Notes under the pieces: model-generated
The model's input: the letters and a program-made list of their open reading frames with translations, nothing else
Told to the model about the DNA's origin: nothing
Database searches by the model: none
Shown: piece by piece, positions 45,633-53,523 of the stretch
Layout of the letters: each line of letters opens with the position of its first letter
How positions within the stretch are numbered: the stretch's first letter is position 1
Assembly: GCA_963930775.1 (NCBI GenBank)
Contig: OZ005695.1
Span: forward strand, 7,564,001 to 7,628,000
Direction of reading: 5' to 3'
DNA: 64,000 bases
DNA from: Cliona cf. orientalis
Taxonomy: Eukaryota; Porifera; Demospongiae; Clionaida; Clionaidae
Made by a program: the position numbers and the translations under genes

Positions 45633-46302
45633 TAGTCTCATCCCCAGACCCCACTCCTAAAAGGAGGAAAGGGTCTGGTACACATCGAGCGCTTTCTGGG
45701 ACTAGTCTCGTGCCCAGCCCCCTTTCACGCACGCGGAGAGAAGGGGTCTGGCCAAACGTGTATAGGGCCCGTGTCGCCCGTGCAACGTACAGTGCGCGCC
45801 AATCAGATGCACGGATCAAGTCACATGACTGCGCGGGCACGACTGGAATGCACATTAATGATTGTGCGCGTGCGCGTTTGTACGGAATGTAACCCTTGGT
45901 GCCCAATGGAATGTTAATTTATTCGCGTTTCTTATTCACGCACACCAGAAATACGTGACGTCATACATTCCTCGGCGACACGGGCCCTATACGCGTTTGG
46001 CCAGACCCCTTCTCTCCGCGTGCGTGAAAGGGGGCTGGGCACGAGACTATTCTGGGACTTGCTGATATGTGGCATTTCTGAATTCCGTCACGCCAATCAG
46101 ATTCATGCCATGTGGCTTGCATGTGATTATCATGTGACACCACACTATAGCCAACTATTGCTGCACGTGAGAGCCGTTGGTGCATTGGTCAAGATGATCA
46201 CATGACATGCTGCATCCTGTGTGCCCCAGAAATTAAAAGCGCTCAATGTGTACCAGACCCTTTCCTCAATCCTTTTGGGGGTGGGGTCTGGGGACGAGAC
46301 TA
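45633..46302. mobile_element. Foldback (Mutator-like) element, outer, interrupted
   Basis: Arms start TAGTCTCATCCCCAGACCCC on the left and end with the near-complement GGGGACGAGACTA on the right. Arms extend about 60 bp (..AAAGGGTCTGGTACACAT). Flanks GTGTAGCCC and GTATACCCC agree at 7 of 9 bases. Without the inner insertion it would be about 314 bp. Confidence 0.7.
45703..46049. mobile_element. Foldback (Mutator-like) element, inner, with perfect 9-bp TSD
   Basis: A 347-bp element with long arms of about 75 bp starting TAGTCTCGTGCCCAGCCCC. TTCTGGGAC lies at both borders (45694-45702 and 46050-46058), a perfect 9-bp target duplication that fits the Mutator superfamily. It sits inside the element 45633-46302. 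It is noncoding. Confidence 0.85.
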
Positions 46303-46711
46303 GTATACCCCTAGCTAGTGTTATCCCCATGAAAGTGACAGAATGCAGTAACTACTGAGCATGAGGTAGTGTAGTCTTGACAATGACGGATGTACAGAGT
46401 TGCATAGTAGTCCAGGTACACATATAATAATATTGTTATTATTATGTGTAATAGCAATTAGCACTAGCCAGCCAGCCTGGAATGTGCACAGTAATGGAGT
46501 GCATTTACTTCAATGTATTAAGATATTTTGTGTGTACGGTGTACATTTGTACGTCCACTAGCTAAGTGCAGCAATGTTTGTGTCTATATGCCAGTATAAT
46601 ATTATTACCAGCTATGGGCCCAAGGATAATGGATGATAATGGGGATGATGTGTACGTGTATATGTGTGTGTGTGAATTGGGTGGGTGGATGGTATAAATC
46701 ATGATGTAGGT

Positions 46712-47062
46712 TAGTCTCGTGCCCAGCCCCCTTTCACACACGCGGAGAGAAGGGGTCTAGACAAATGTGTATAGGGCCCATATCGCCGAGGAATGTATGA
46801 CATCACATATTTTTGGTGTGCGTGATAAGAAACGTGAATAAATTATCATTCCATTGGGATGGGTACCAAGGGTTATATTTCATACGAACGCGCACGCACA
46901 CAATCATTAATGTGCATTCCGTTCATGCCCATGCAATCATGTGACTTGATCTGTGCATCTGATTGGCGTGCACTGTACGTTGCACGGGCGACACGGGCCC
47001 TATACACGTTTGTCTAGACCCCTTCTCTCCACGTGCATGAAAGGGGGCTGGGCATGAGACTA
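46712..47062. mobile_element. Foldback (Mutator-like) element, second copy
   Basis: A 351-bp copy related to 45703-46049, with its unique centre in the opposite orientation. The flanks GATGTAGGT and GATGTAGGA match 8 of 9 bases. Arms match those of the inner copy with a few substitutions. Confidence 0.85.
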
Positions 47063-47632
47063 GATGTAGGACTGATGTTAAGTACGGGTACATGCATAGA
47101 CACAACTACCATAGAGGCAAGGGAGGTGATAGCATCCTCACTTTCTGGTCCTGATGCCTTTAACCTTCATATTTTGCATATTGAGCCTTTGTCCCTCACA
47201 CGATTGGTATTCATGATGTTGCAGTTTCATAATAATATTGTTATAGCTATATACTTCCACATGTTTTCTTATGAATGGTAGCTGTACAGGAAACACTGTA
47301 AAAGGTCTGGATTGATAGAAGTGCTAGAAAGTGCTCCGAAATCACCATCTCAGAAAGTGCCAAATTTAAAAACTTTGTGGGGGAATACACTCATATACTC
47401 CCATACATACTATATAGCTACCGTATTTCCTCGAATAAACGCCTCCCTCGAATAAACGCAGGCCCCGTTTATACGCCGGGGGTATAAGGCGCTGTGTACG
47501 TAATAAACGCCGGGCCTCAAGTAAACACCGGGTCATTACGGAGTGGGCGTGGCGCGAAGCAAACAGGGCCACGTGTACGCTTGTGGGTGTGGCGATATGC
47601 TAGTCTAGTCTAGGTATCTGGCTACATGTACG

Positions 47633-47846
47633 ATGGCGCAGCAAAGAAAAAGGTGCTCGTACGACCTAAGCTTTCAGCTTAAAGCGATCGAGTCGGCCGC
47701 TCTTGTATACACGATGCCCACGAATAACGCTGGCTTCCTCGTGCCTGTCCTTGCTAACGCTGCCCTGGCTCGCCATTCTGCTATTAATACATATGATTCC
47801 GTCGACCAGTACCAGCTGCGGTTTAGCACGTGCGAAGAACATAAAC
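47633..47846 (+). pseudogene. N-terminal remnant of a pogo/Tigger-like transposase
   Basis: ATG at 47633 starts MAQQRKRCSYDLSFQLKAIE, which resembles the psq-type helix-turn-helix start of pogo/Tigger transposases (basic residues then SY(D/T)..FKL..). The similarity fades after about 22 codons, and the frame runs into the DIRS insertion. No catalytic domain is present. Confidence 0.55.
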
Positions 47847-47871
47847 ATTATACTTCAGAATGCTCAGTCTC

Positions 47872-48047
47872 GTATATCAACTATGGTATTGGCCTCCAAA
47901 TTCTAGCTCGGACAGCTCATTGGTAGCTACAATTATGAATACACTTAACTTCCGGAAATGGGTGATGTCACCCTTTCACACGTGACCTTTTCACAGGTCC
48001 CAGGGTATAAAAACCTAGAACGCATGGCTAACTCCGGCCTTTTTTCT
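47872..48047 (+). repeat. Left inverted terminal repeat of the DIRS element
   Basis: It is nearly identical in reverse complement to 52668-52838. It contains a TATA-like GGGTATAAAAACC at about 48002, likely the element promoter. Confidence 0.85.
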
Positions 48048-48130
48048 AGCTCTCAAGAGTGTATAGAAGTTCGGCAATTTCTCTAACGTCTTTCGGCAAG
48101 TTCTCTAACGTCTTTTGACAAAGCTCAACG

Positions 48131-49279
48131 ATGGAAGATATTATCTCCACCCAACCACCCAGCGCGGACGAGCTGGGAACACTGCTGCGGGAGGCAGGCC
48201 TGAGCGAGGACGTGGTGGCGCAACTCGTGTGCTATCAGCCACCAGTGGTGCCGCTCCTACCAGGCAGGCAGGAGCAGAGTCTCCCTCAACAACAGACCTC
48301 TCAGGGACAGGGTCCCAGTACAGCAGCAGAGCGGACCTCCGCTCAATCCGTGGCTGAGCAGAGCTCAAACCCGCCCGACACTCAATTTCAATCTAGGGTC
48401 ATGTCGCTTCTGTCAAGTATGGAGCAGAGACTCGCGGCGATGGAAAGCAAATCTGAAGGTCCTCCTGCCTTAGAGCCCTGGGCTGATAGGTCACTGGACG
48501 GAGGAGAGGTGACAGGAGGCTTAAACGACCCAAGTTTAACACTCCCAGGTGGCAGAGGTAGCACCTCTGAGGATACGGAGGAGGTGTCAGAGACGACCAC
48601 CCTCGTTGAAGTCTCAGAGGAGACGGCTCAAGTGGTGAACGTGGCCTTCAAGACACCGCTGGCTAACACAGCTAGGCAGGCCTTGAGGAGGCAGTTTGGG
48701 GTGCCAAAGCTGGACACCACTAAGTGTCCAAAACTGGACACCGTCATAAAATGTAACCTTTCGAAGGAGGTCAAGGACGCGGATTCACAACTGGCCAGAA
48801 TCCACACTTTAATGTTGGATGCTGTGGCACCCTTGGTGCAAGTGCTGGAAGAGGCAGCCAGCAAGACACTGACAGCCGAGTCGGCCACAAAGGCAGCAAA
48901 GACTGCCCTGAGCCTTATCGGCAATGCCTCATGCCAGTTGGCAAAAGATAGAAGGAAGAAGGTTCTAAAGGAGCTGAACAAAGATCTTCAGCCCTTGGCC
49001 GAGGTGGAGGGCACTTTCGCGGAGGCGGCTCCCCTCCTCTTCGGTAATGGTTTTGAAAAACAGATGAAAGACCATGTCGAGGCACTGAAGTGCCTGAGGA
49101 AGTCAACAGGACGGCCGCAAAACTCAGAGCAGTTTTTTCGAAAGGGCCGTCCCCACAACCATCACACACACCGTGGGGGCGGCACAAGCAGCTTCCGTGG
49201 CAGAGGGAGATACAACCCCTACCAGAGGAGGGGAGGAAAAGAAAATCAGAAGAGCCAGTGGCAGAAGCCAAAGCAGTGA
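48131..49279 (+). CDS. DIRS gag-like protein
   Basis: 382 codons, ATG at 48131 shortly after the left terminal repeat. The N-terminal half is acidic and Ser/Gln-rich. A conserved middle (LANTARQALRRQFGVPKLD) is helical. The C terminus is basic and glycine/arginine-rich (GGGTSSFRGRGRYNPYQRRGG), suitable for nucleic-acid binding. By position it is the structural protein of the element. It overlaps the RT frame by about 190 bp, as common in such elements. Confidence 0.75.
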   Translation: MEDIISTQPPSADELGTLLREAGLSEDVVAQLVCYQPPVVPLLPGRQEQSLPQQQTSQGQGPSTAAERTSAQSVAEQSSNPPDTQFQSRVMSLLSSMEQRLAAMESKSEGPPALEPWADRSLDGGEVTGGLNDPSLTLPGGRGSTSEDTEEVSETTTLVEVSEETAQVVNVAFKTPLANTARQALRRQFGVPKLDTTKCPKLDTVIKCNLSKEVKDADSQLARIHTLMLDAVAPLVQVLEEAASKTLTAESATKAAKTALSLIGNASCQLAKDRRKKVLKELNKDLQPLAEVEGTFAEAAPLLFGNGFEKQMKDHVEALKCLRKSTGRPQNSEQFFRKGRPHNHHTHRGGGTSSFRGRGRYNPYQRRGGKENQKSQWQKPKQ

Positions 49280-50913
49280 AGAAACAGAAACTGTCACGGG
49301 AGCTAGAGAGCTCTGTAGTGGTAGACAGTCAGGAACTAGAATGTTCAACCCATTATATAGTGTATGCATATGCAAATCTACCCGTTGTTCACTTGTACCC
49401 CCCAGTAGTACAAAAATTTCTCCCTTCTACGTTAGTACAATACCTACAGGGCATGGGCATAGCCCCACTAGCGAAATCTCTCGCGGAGCGGAAGGTGCCG
49501 CTGGCCGGGAGAATTCAACATTGCTTGACAAATTGGGAATGCATAACCCAAGACCAATGGATATTGGACGCAGTGCAGGGTTTCAAGATACCTTTCACCA
49601 GCACGCCGCGTCAAGCTTCCCCGCCAAGGGGAAAACCCTTCTCACCAGAAGAGGAGGCTCTCTTGAACGAAGAGATTCTGACAATGCTCCACAAACATGC
49701 CATAGAGGAATGCTCCTCCCAGGGGCGGGGCTTTCTCTCGTCGGTATTTCTAATACCAAAAAAAGACGGCGGTCAGAGACCAGTAATCAATCTGAAGAGC
49801 CTGAACGAATTCGTTCAGACGGAGCACTTCAAGATCGAGGGTATCCACCTTCTAAAAGACCTGTTGAGACAGGGAGATTGGATGGCCAAAGTGGATCTAA
49901 AGGACGCGTACTTTACAGTTCCAATCCACAAGCAGGACAGAGATTTCCTGAAATTTGCCTTCAAGAACAAGACATACAGGTTCAGATGTCTACCCTTCGG
50001 CCTAGCGTGTGCCCCCTGGGTCTTCACCAAGACCCTGAAGCCTGTAGCCGCTCAGCTGAGACAGCTGGGAGTGAGGCTAATTGTGTATATAGACGATATA
50101 CTCATTCTGGCAGAGACACCAGACCTGGCGAGGGACCACGTCTTAGGCCTCATCTATCTCCTAGAAAACCTGGGTTTCATAGTCAGTTTCCAGAAATGTG
50201 TCCTAGAACCCACCCAGAAGATCGATTTCCTGGGCTTCCTAGTAGACTCAGTCAGTCGGGAGCTTCGTCTACCCGCAGACAAGATCAAAAAGATCAGAGC
50301 AGACCTGCGGAAGATGCTGTCAGACAACTCCTCCTCTGCAAGGAAGCTAGCACAGGTGCTGGGCAAGCTCAATGCAGCAACCAGGGCCATCCCTTTGGCT
50401 CAACTGTTTTACAGGAACCTTCAGAGAGCACTAACAAGTGCTCTGGGGAAGTCTGGTCAAGACTATTCGTCATTGCTGAGATTCTCAGAAGACGAAAGGG
50501 AGGAGCTTCAGTGGTGGATAGACCACCTATCGTCTTGGAACGGAAAGACAATGTTGTCCAGGAAACCAACTCTGACTATAGAGTCGGATGCCTCGCTCAC
50601 AGGCTGGGGTGCGACGTGCAAGGAAGTGAGGACAGGAGGACCCTGGTCCGAGGAGGTGGCACATAAACTGCCTGGAGACCCAGGCAGCTTTCTTGGCAGT
50701 AAAATGCTTTGCCAGGGACAGAAACAGTATCTCCATCCTACTCAGGCTGGACAACACGACAGCAGTGTCGTATATAAACAACCTGGGGGGGACAGTATCT
50801 CCCCAGCTGACAGAGTTGGTCAAACAACTCTGGCTCTGGTGCTTCCAGAGAGACCCAGGGTAATAGTATTACCCTGGAAGCAGAACACCTTCCAGGGGTT
50901 CTCAACACAATAG
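49090..50913 (+). CDS. DIRS reverse transcriptase with partial RNase H
   Basis: The open frame of 607 codons starts inside the gag region; the effective start is unclear. RT motifs are GFLSSVFLIPKKDGGQRPVI, MAKVDLKDAYFTVPI, FRCLPFGLACAPWVF and the catalytic YIDDILIL. An RNase H-like segment begins with LTIESDASLTGWGA. After about 50670 the expected RNase H text (LETQAAFLAVKCF, RLDNTTAVSYINNLGG) moves to another frame, and a further break lies near 50860. This shows at least two frameshifts. The protein would copy element RNA to DNA. Confidence 0.85.
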   Translation: MPEEVNRTAAKLRAVFSKGPSPQPSHTPWGRHKQLPWQREIQPLPEEGRKRKSEEPVAEAKAVKKQKLSRELESSVVVDSQELECSTHYIVYAYANLPVVHLYPPVVQKFLPSTLVQYLQGMGIAPLAKSLAERKVPLAGRIQHCLTNWECITQDQWILDAVQGFKIPFTSTPRQASPPRGKPFSPEEEALLNEEILTMLHKHAIEECSSQGRGFLSSVFLIPKKDGGQRPVINLKSLNEFVQTEHFKIEGIHLLKDLLRQGDWMAKVDLKDAYFTVPIHKQDRDFLKFAFKNKTYRFRCLPFGLACAPWVFTKTLKPVAAQLRQLGVRLIVYIDDILILAETPDLARDHVLGLIYLLENLGFIVSFQKCVLEPTQKIDFLGFLVDSVSRELRLPADKIKKIRADLRKMLSDNSSSARKLAQVLGKLNAATRAIPLAQLFYRNLQRALTSALGKSGQDYSSLLRFSEDEREELQWWIDHLSSWNGKTMLSRKPTLTIESDASLTGWGATCKEVRTGGPWSEEVAHKLPGDPGSFLGSKMLCQGQKQYLHPTQAGQHDSSVVYKQPGGDSISPADRVGQTTLALVLPERPRVIVLPWKQNTFQGFSTQ

Positions 50914-50930
50914 CAGACGAGGAGTCTCGA

Positions 50931-51521
50931 GTGATGAAGGATCGCTCAGACTGGAAGCTGAACCCGAGAGTGTTCAGGACAATCCAGGAGACGTGGGGGC
51001 CCCTAACAGTGGACCTGTTTGCCTCGAGACTCACTCATCAATTGAACAGGTACTTCAGTTGGAGACCGGATCCGGAGGCAGAGGCATGGAATGCCTTCTC
51101 CCAGGATTGGGGAAAAATTCAGGGCCGGCTATACGCCAACCCCCCCTGGAGCCTGGTCAGCAGGGTACTGACCCAAGCACAAGCACAGGGAGTATCCATG
51201 ATTCTGGTTGCTCCAATATGGAAGACGCAACCCTGGTACCCGTCTCTTCTGAGCATGCTAACGGATTACCCAGTACGCCTGCCGAGCAGGAGGGGCCTCA
51301 TACTACCGACACACCCTTGCAACAAACCAGAGGTGGAACCTCAACTAGCCGTATGGCCTATCTCAGGGATAGGTTCAAAGGTCAGCAAATTTCTCAGGAG
51401 GGTACAGAACTCCTCCTTGCCTCATGGAGACAGAAATCCTCTAAATCTTACGACTCACTCTTTGGGAAGTGGGTATGCTGGTGTAACCAGAGGAACTCCG
51501 ATCCCATTTCGGGACCTGTGA
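50931..51521 (+). CDS. DIRS methyltransferase-like region
   Basis: The frame encodes WGPLTVDLFASRLTHQLNRY, FSWRPDPEAEAWNAF, LYANPPWSLVSRVL and LVAPIWKTQPWYPSLL. This is the conserved domain after RNase H in DIRS elements, often compared with adenine methyltransferases; the NPPW resembles their catalytic motif. The 5' part belongs to a continuous RT-RNase H-MT polyprotein separated here by a frame break near 50860. Activity is unknown. Confidence 0.7.
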   Translation: MMKDRSDWKLNPRVFRTIQETWGPLTVDLFASRLTHQLNRYFSWRPDPEAEAWNAFSQDWGKIQGRLYANPPWSLVSRVLTQAQAQGVSMILVAPIWKTQPWYPSLLSMLTDYPVRLPSRRGLILPTHPCNKPEVEPQLAVWPISGIGSKVSKFLRRVQNSSLPHGDRNPLNLTTHSLGSGYAGVTRGTPIPFRDL

Positions 51522-52348
51522 GTGAGGTGGTCAACTTTCTGGCTGACTTGTTTAAACAAGGCTACCAGTATAGATCTCTCAATGCCTACAGATCAGCAAT
51601 TTCGTCGGTACATGACAGAGTGGAGGGAGTGGCTGTGGGACAGCACCCCCTGGTATCTCGGCTCTTCAAAGGGGTCTTTAACCTGAGGCCACCCCAGCCT
51701 CGATACACATCTACCTGGGATGTATCCCAAGTACTAGTGTACTTAGAAGGTTTAGGAGAGAATTCAGCATTACCACTCCAGATGATTACTCTAAAACTAG
51801 TAATGCTCATGGCACTGACGAGGCCGACCCGGGCGGCTGACTTACAGCAACTGGATCTCCGATTCAGGAGGTACCTCCCAGAGGGAGTAAAGTTTCTGGC
51901 ATCAGGCCTGGCTAAACAGACTAGAGCAAACAAGCCAATGGCTGATTTTTTCTTTCCAGGCTTTACACAGAAGGAAAAGCTTTGCCCAGTTACGACACTT
52001 AAGGCTTATGAGAAGGCAACAGAGCAGTTCAGGCAAACTGAGGAACAGCAGAAATTGTTCATTGCAACAATTAAGCCGCACAAACCAGTGGCGGCATCTA
52101 CTATAGCTAGATGGCTATGTACAGTCCTGGAGAGAGCAGGGATAGACACCACCATATTCAAGGCACACTCAACAAGGGGTGCCTCGGTGTCAGCAGCAGC
52201 CAATGCAGGTATCACTACCTCGGAAATCATGCAGTCAGCAGACTGGAGTAGTGAGTCAACCTTTAAACGGTTCTACTATAAGCCAGTACAGAGTGCAGTT
52301 TTTGGAGAAACCATTCTCAGTCATGCAAAGAGCACTTCAAGCACTTAA
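50993..52348 (+). CDS. DIRS tyrosine recombinase
   Basis: The true domain starts around 51352 (MAYLRDRFKGQQISQEGTEL); the earlier part of this frame is an overlap translation of the methyltransferase region. An N-terminal core-binding part (SYDSLFGKWVCWCNQRN) is followed by the catalytic domain. Visible catalytic residues are Arg in LTRPTRAADL, the His-x-x-Arg box in AHSTRGAS and a likely nucleophile Tyr in FKRFYYKP. This enzyme would integrate the circular DNA product. The frame is intact to TAA at 52346-52348. Confidence 0.85.
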   Translation: MGAPNSGPVCLETHSSIEQVLQLETGSGGRGMECLLPGLGKNSGPAIRQPPLEPGQQGTDPSTSTGSIHDSGCSNMEDATLVPVSSEHANGLPSTPAEQEGPHTTDTPLQQTRGGTSTSRMAYLRDRFKGQQISQEGTELLLASWRQKSSKSYDSLFGKWVCWCNQRNSDPISGPVSEVVNFLADLFKQGYQYRSLNAYRSAISSVHDRVEGVAVGQHPLVSRLFKGVFNLRPPQPRYTSTWDVSQVLVYLEGLGENSALPLQMITLKLVMLMALTRPTRAADLQQLDLRFRRYLPEGVKFLASGLAKQTRANKPMADFFFPGFTQKEKLCPVTTLKAYEKATEQFRQTEEQQKLFIATIKPHKPVAASTIARWLCTVLERAGIDTTIFKAHSTRGASVSAAANAGITTSEIMQSADWSSESTFKRFYYKPVQSAVFGETILSHAKSTSST

Positions 52349-52361
52349 TTAAGCTACGAAC

Positions 52362-52480
52362 TACCATAGTTGATATACGAGACTGAGCATTCTGAAGTAT
52401 AATTACAGAATGGCTCAGACCACGGAGTGGTTGCCAGCTATTCTGGATTATACGAGGAATGTGAAGTCGAGTATATCAAC
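52362..52480 (+). repeat. Internal complementary region of the DIRS element
   Basis: It contains ACCATAGTTGATATACGAG..TTCTGAAGTATAAT, complementary to the left outer end, then ACAGAATGGCTCAGACCACG, complementary to the right outer end. The shared trinucleotide at the junction is ATT/AAT. It templates completion of element ends during replication in the DIRS model. Confidence 0.85.
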
Positions 52481-52667
52481 TTTCCCAACCCTGCCCAGCC
52501 CAGTTGAGATACTCAACTTCTCATGAGAGATTACACCCTATGGAATAGGGACAAAAAGAAGGCAAATAACTGTAATAGTAGATGTATCATACTTTACTAC
52601 AGGGAGGTTCACACAAATAATGTAAGGCACATTGCATGCCTCATTCAGGGACCTCTTGATCACTATA

Positions 52668-52838
52668 AAAAAGGCCGGAGTTAGCCATGCATTCTAGGTT
52701 TTTATACCCTGGGACCTGTGAAAAGGTCACGTGTGAAAGGGTGACATCACCCATTTCCGGAAGTTAAGTGTATTCATAATTGTAGCTACCGATGAGCTGT
52801 CCGAGCTAGAATTTGGAGGCCAATACCATAGTTGATAT
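52668..52838 (-). repeat. Right inverted terminal repeat of the DIRS element
   Basis: Reverse-complement counterpart of 47872-48047, followed by the unique outer end 52839-52910. Confidence 0.85.
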
Positions 52839-53058
52839 ACTCGACTTCACATTCATCGTATAATCCAGAATAGCTGGCAACCACTCCGTGGTCTGAGCCA
52901 TTCTGTAATTAAACGCCGGCCCCGATTTAACGCCGGCCCCGTTTTAACGCCGGGTCAAAGAACTCTGTTAATAAATAAACGCCCGGGCGTTTAATCAAGG
53001 AAATACGGTATGTTTATCTGATTTAGGAAGAAATTGTCTGTGTATTTAATTATTGCAG

Positions 53059-53151
53059 TCTCTTGAACTGGGACCACTTGGTGAGAGTGGGAACGGTTCT
53101 CCAGTAGTACCTGACCCTCATGATCCTCCCATAAGTTACATTGAAAATTGA
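53059..53151 (+). CDS. Candidate distal exon (30 codons plus stop)
   Basis: A good acceptor (TTTAATTATTGCAG) is followed by an open phase-0 frame, SLELGPLGESGNGSPVVPDP to ISYIEN, ending in TGA at 53149-53151. It looks like a cytoplasmic tail. The receptor gene ending at 45027 has a possible phase-0 donor at 45016, so this could be its final exon across an 8-kb intron filled with transposons. It may equally be chance. RNA evidence is required to decide. Confidence 0.3.
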   Translation, partial: SLELGPLGESGNGSPVVPDPHDPPISYIEN

Positions 53152-53186
53152 TATCATAACACAATACTAAATGTATCACCTTGCAG

Positions 53187-53228
53187 AGTTCACAGAAAAA
53201 TGGTGATAATACCGACAGTACTAGTGCA
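53187..53228 (+). CDS. Candidate 42-bp micro-exon upstream of the NHL gene
   Basis: Between CCTTGCAG and GTAAGTAC lies a 14-codon phase-0 block (SSQKNGDNTDSTSA). The next exon at 53524 is also phase 0 after TTTGTACAG, so they could be joined. No start codon is visible; the true 5' end of the NHL gene is unknown. Confidence 0.35.
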
Positions 53229-53341
53229 GTAAGTACAAAACCGTTATAGTTCATTTTGGGTGGAGGGGGACGAGAGGGAGGTACCTCTCTCCAATTAGTG
53301 AATCATTCATACCCCACCTCCCGAGGTTGATTACCTTTGCG

Positions 53342-53370
53342 CCCCCCCCCCCCCCCCCCCCCCCCCCCCA
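53342..53370. repeat. C homopolymer of about 29 bases
   Basis: An uninterrupted C run in the putative intron upstream of the NHL exon. Similar G/C runs occur at 160-181, 37183-37196 and 44822-44836. Confidence 0.9.
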
Positions 53371-53523
53371 GTTTGTCCTTACCTTTTTATTCTAAGTATA
53401 TATACCCAATGTATACTGACATGATCCATTGTCTGCTATTATAATATAATCTAAAGATTGTGGTACAAAAATAGCTTGGAACATAGTCAGACAAATACGT
53501 CCTTGTCTGTTTAATTTGTACAG

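Larger units (their letters stand above)
47847..52910 (+). mobile_element. DIRS-type tyrosine-recombinase retrotransposon
   Basis: The architecture is diagnostic. Inverted terminal repeats lie at about 47872-48047 and 52668-52838 (including TTCCGGAAATGGGTGATGTC and GGGTATAAAAACCTAG). Unique outer ends (47847-47871 and 52839-52910) both recur, complemented and joined, in an internal region at about 52362-52480. The coding order is gag-like, RT/RNase H, methyltransferase-like, tyrosine recombinase. DIRS elements integrate circular DNA by recombinase, leaving no target duplication; both ends and the internal junction share ATT. Frame breaks in the RNase H region suggest this copy is defective. 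Confidence 0.9.
47421..53008. mobile_element. Pogo/Tigger-like DNA transposon remnant interrupted by a DIRS element
   Basis: The left end CCGTATTTCCTCGAATAAAC and right end (complement of CCGTATTTCCTTGATTAAAC) are inverted repeats, each flanked by TA (47419-47420 and 53009-53010), as for Tc1/mariner/pogo insertions. The outer parts contain repeated AAACGCCGGCCCCG motifs. Only the beginning of a transposase-like ORF remains (47633). The DIRS element at 47847-52910 lies inside. Confidence 0.8.

Noticed and set aside
45494-45906. ORFs of about 100-130 codons at 45.5-45.9 kb on both strands
   Set aside because: They fall in foldback arms and have no domain features.
49173-50666. 497-codon ORF overlapping the DIRS RT
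   Set aside because: Different frame, low-complexity composition, no motifs; shadow of the RT frame.
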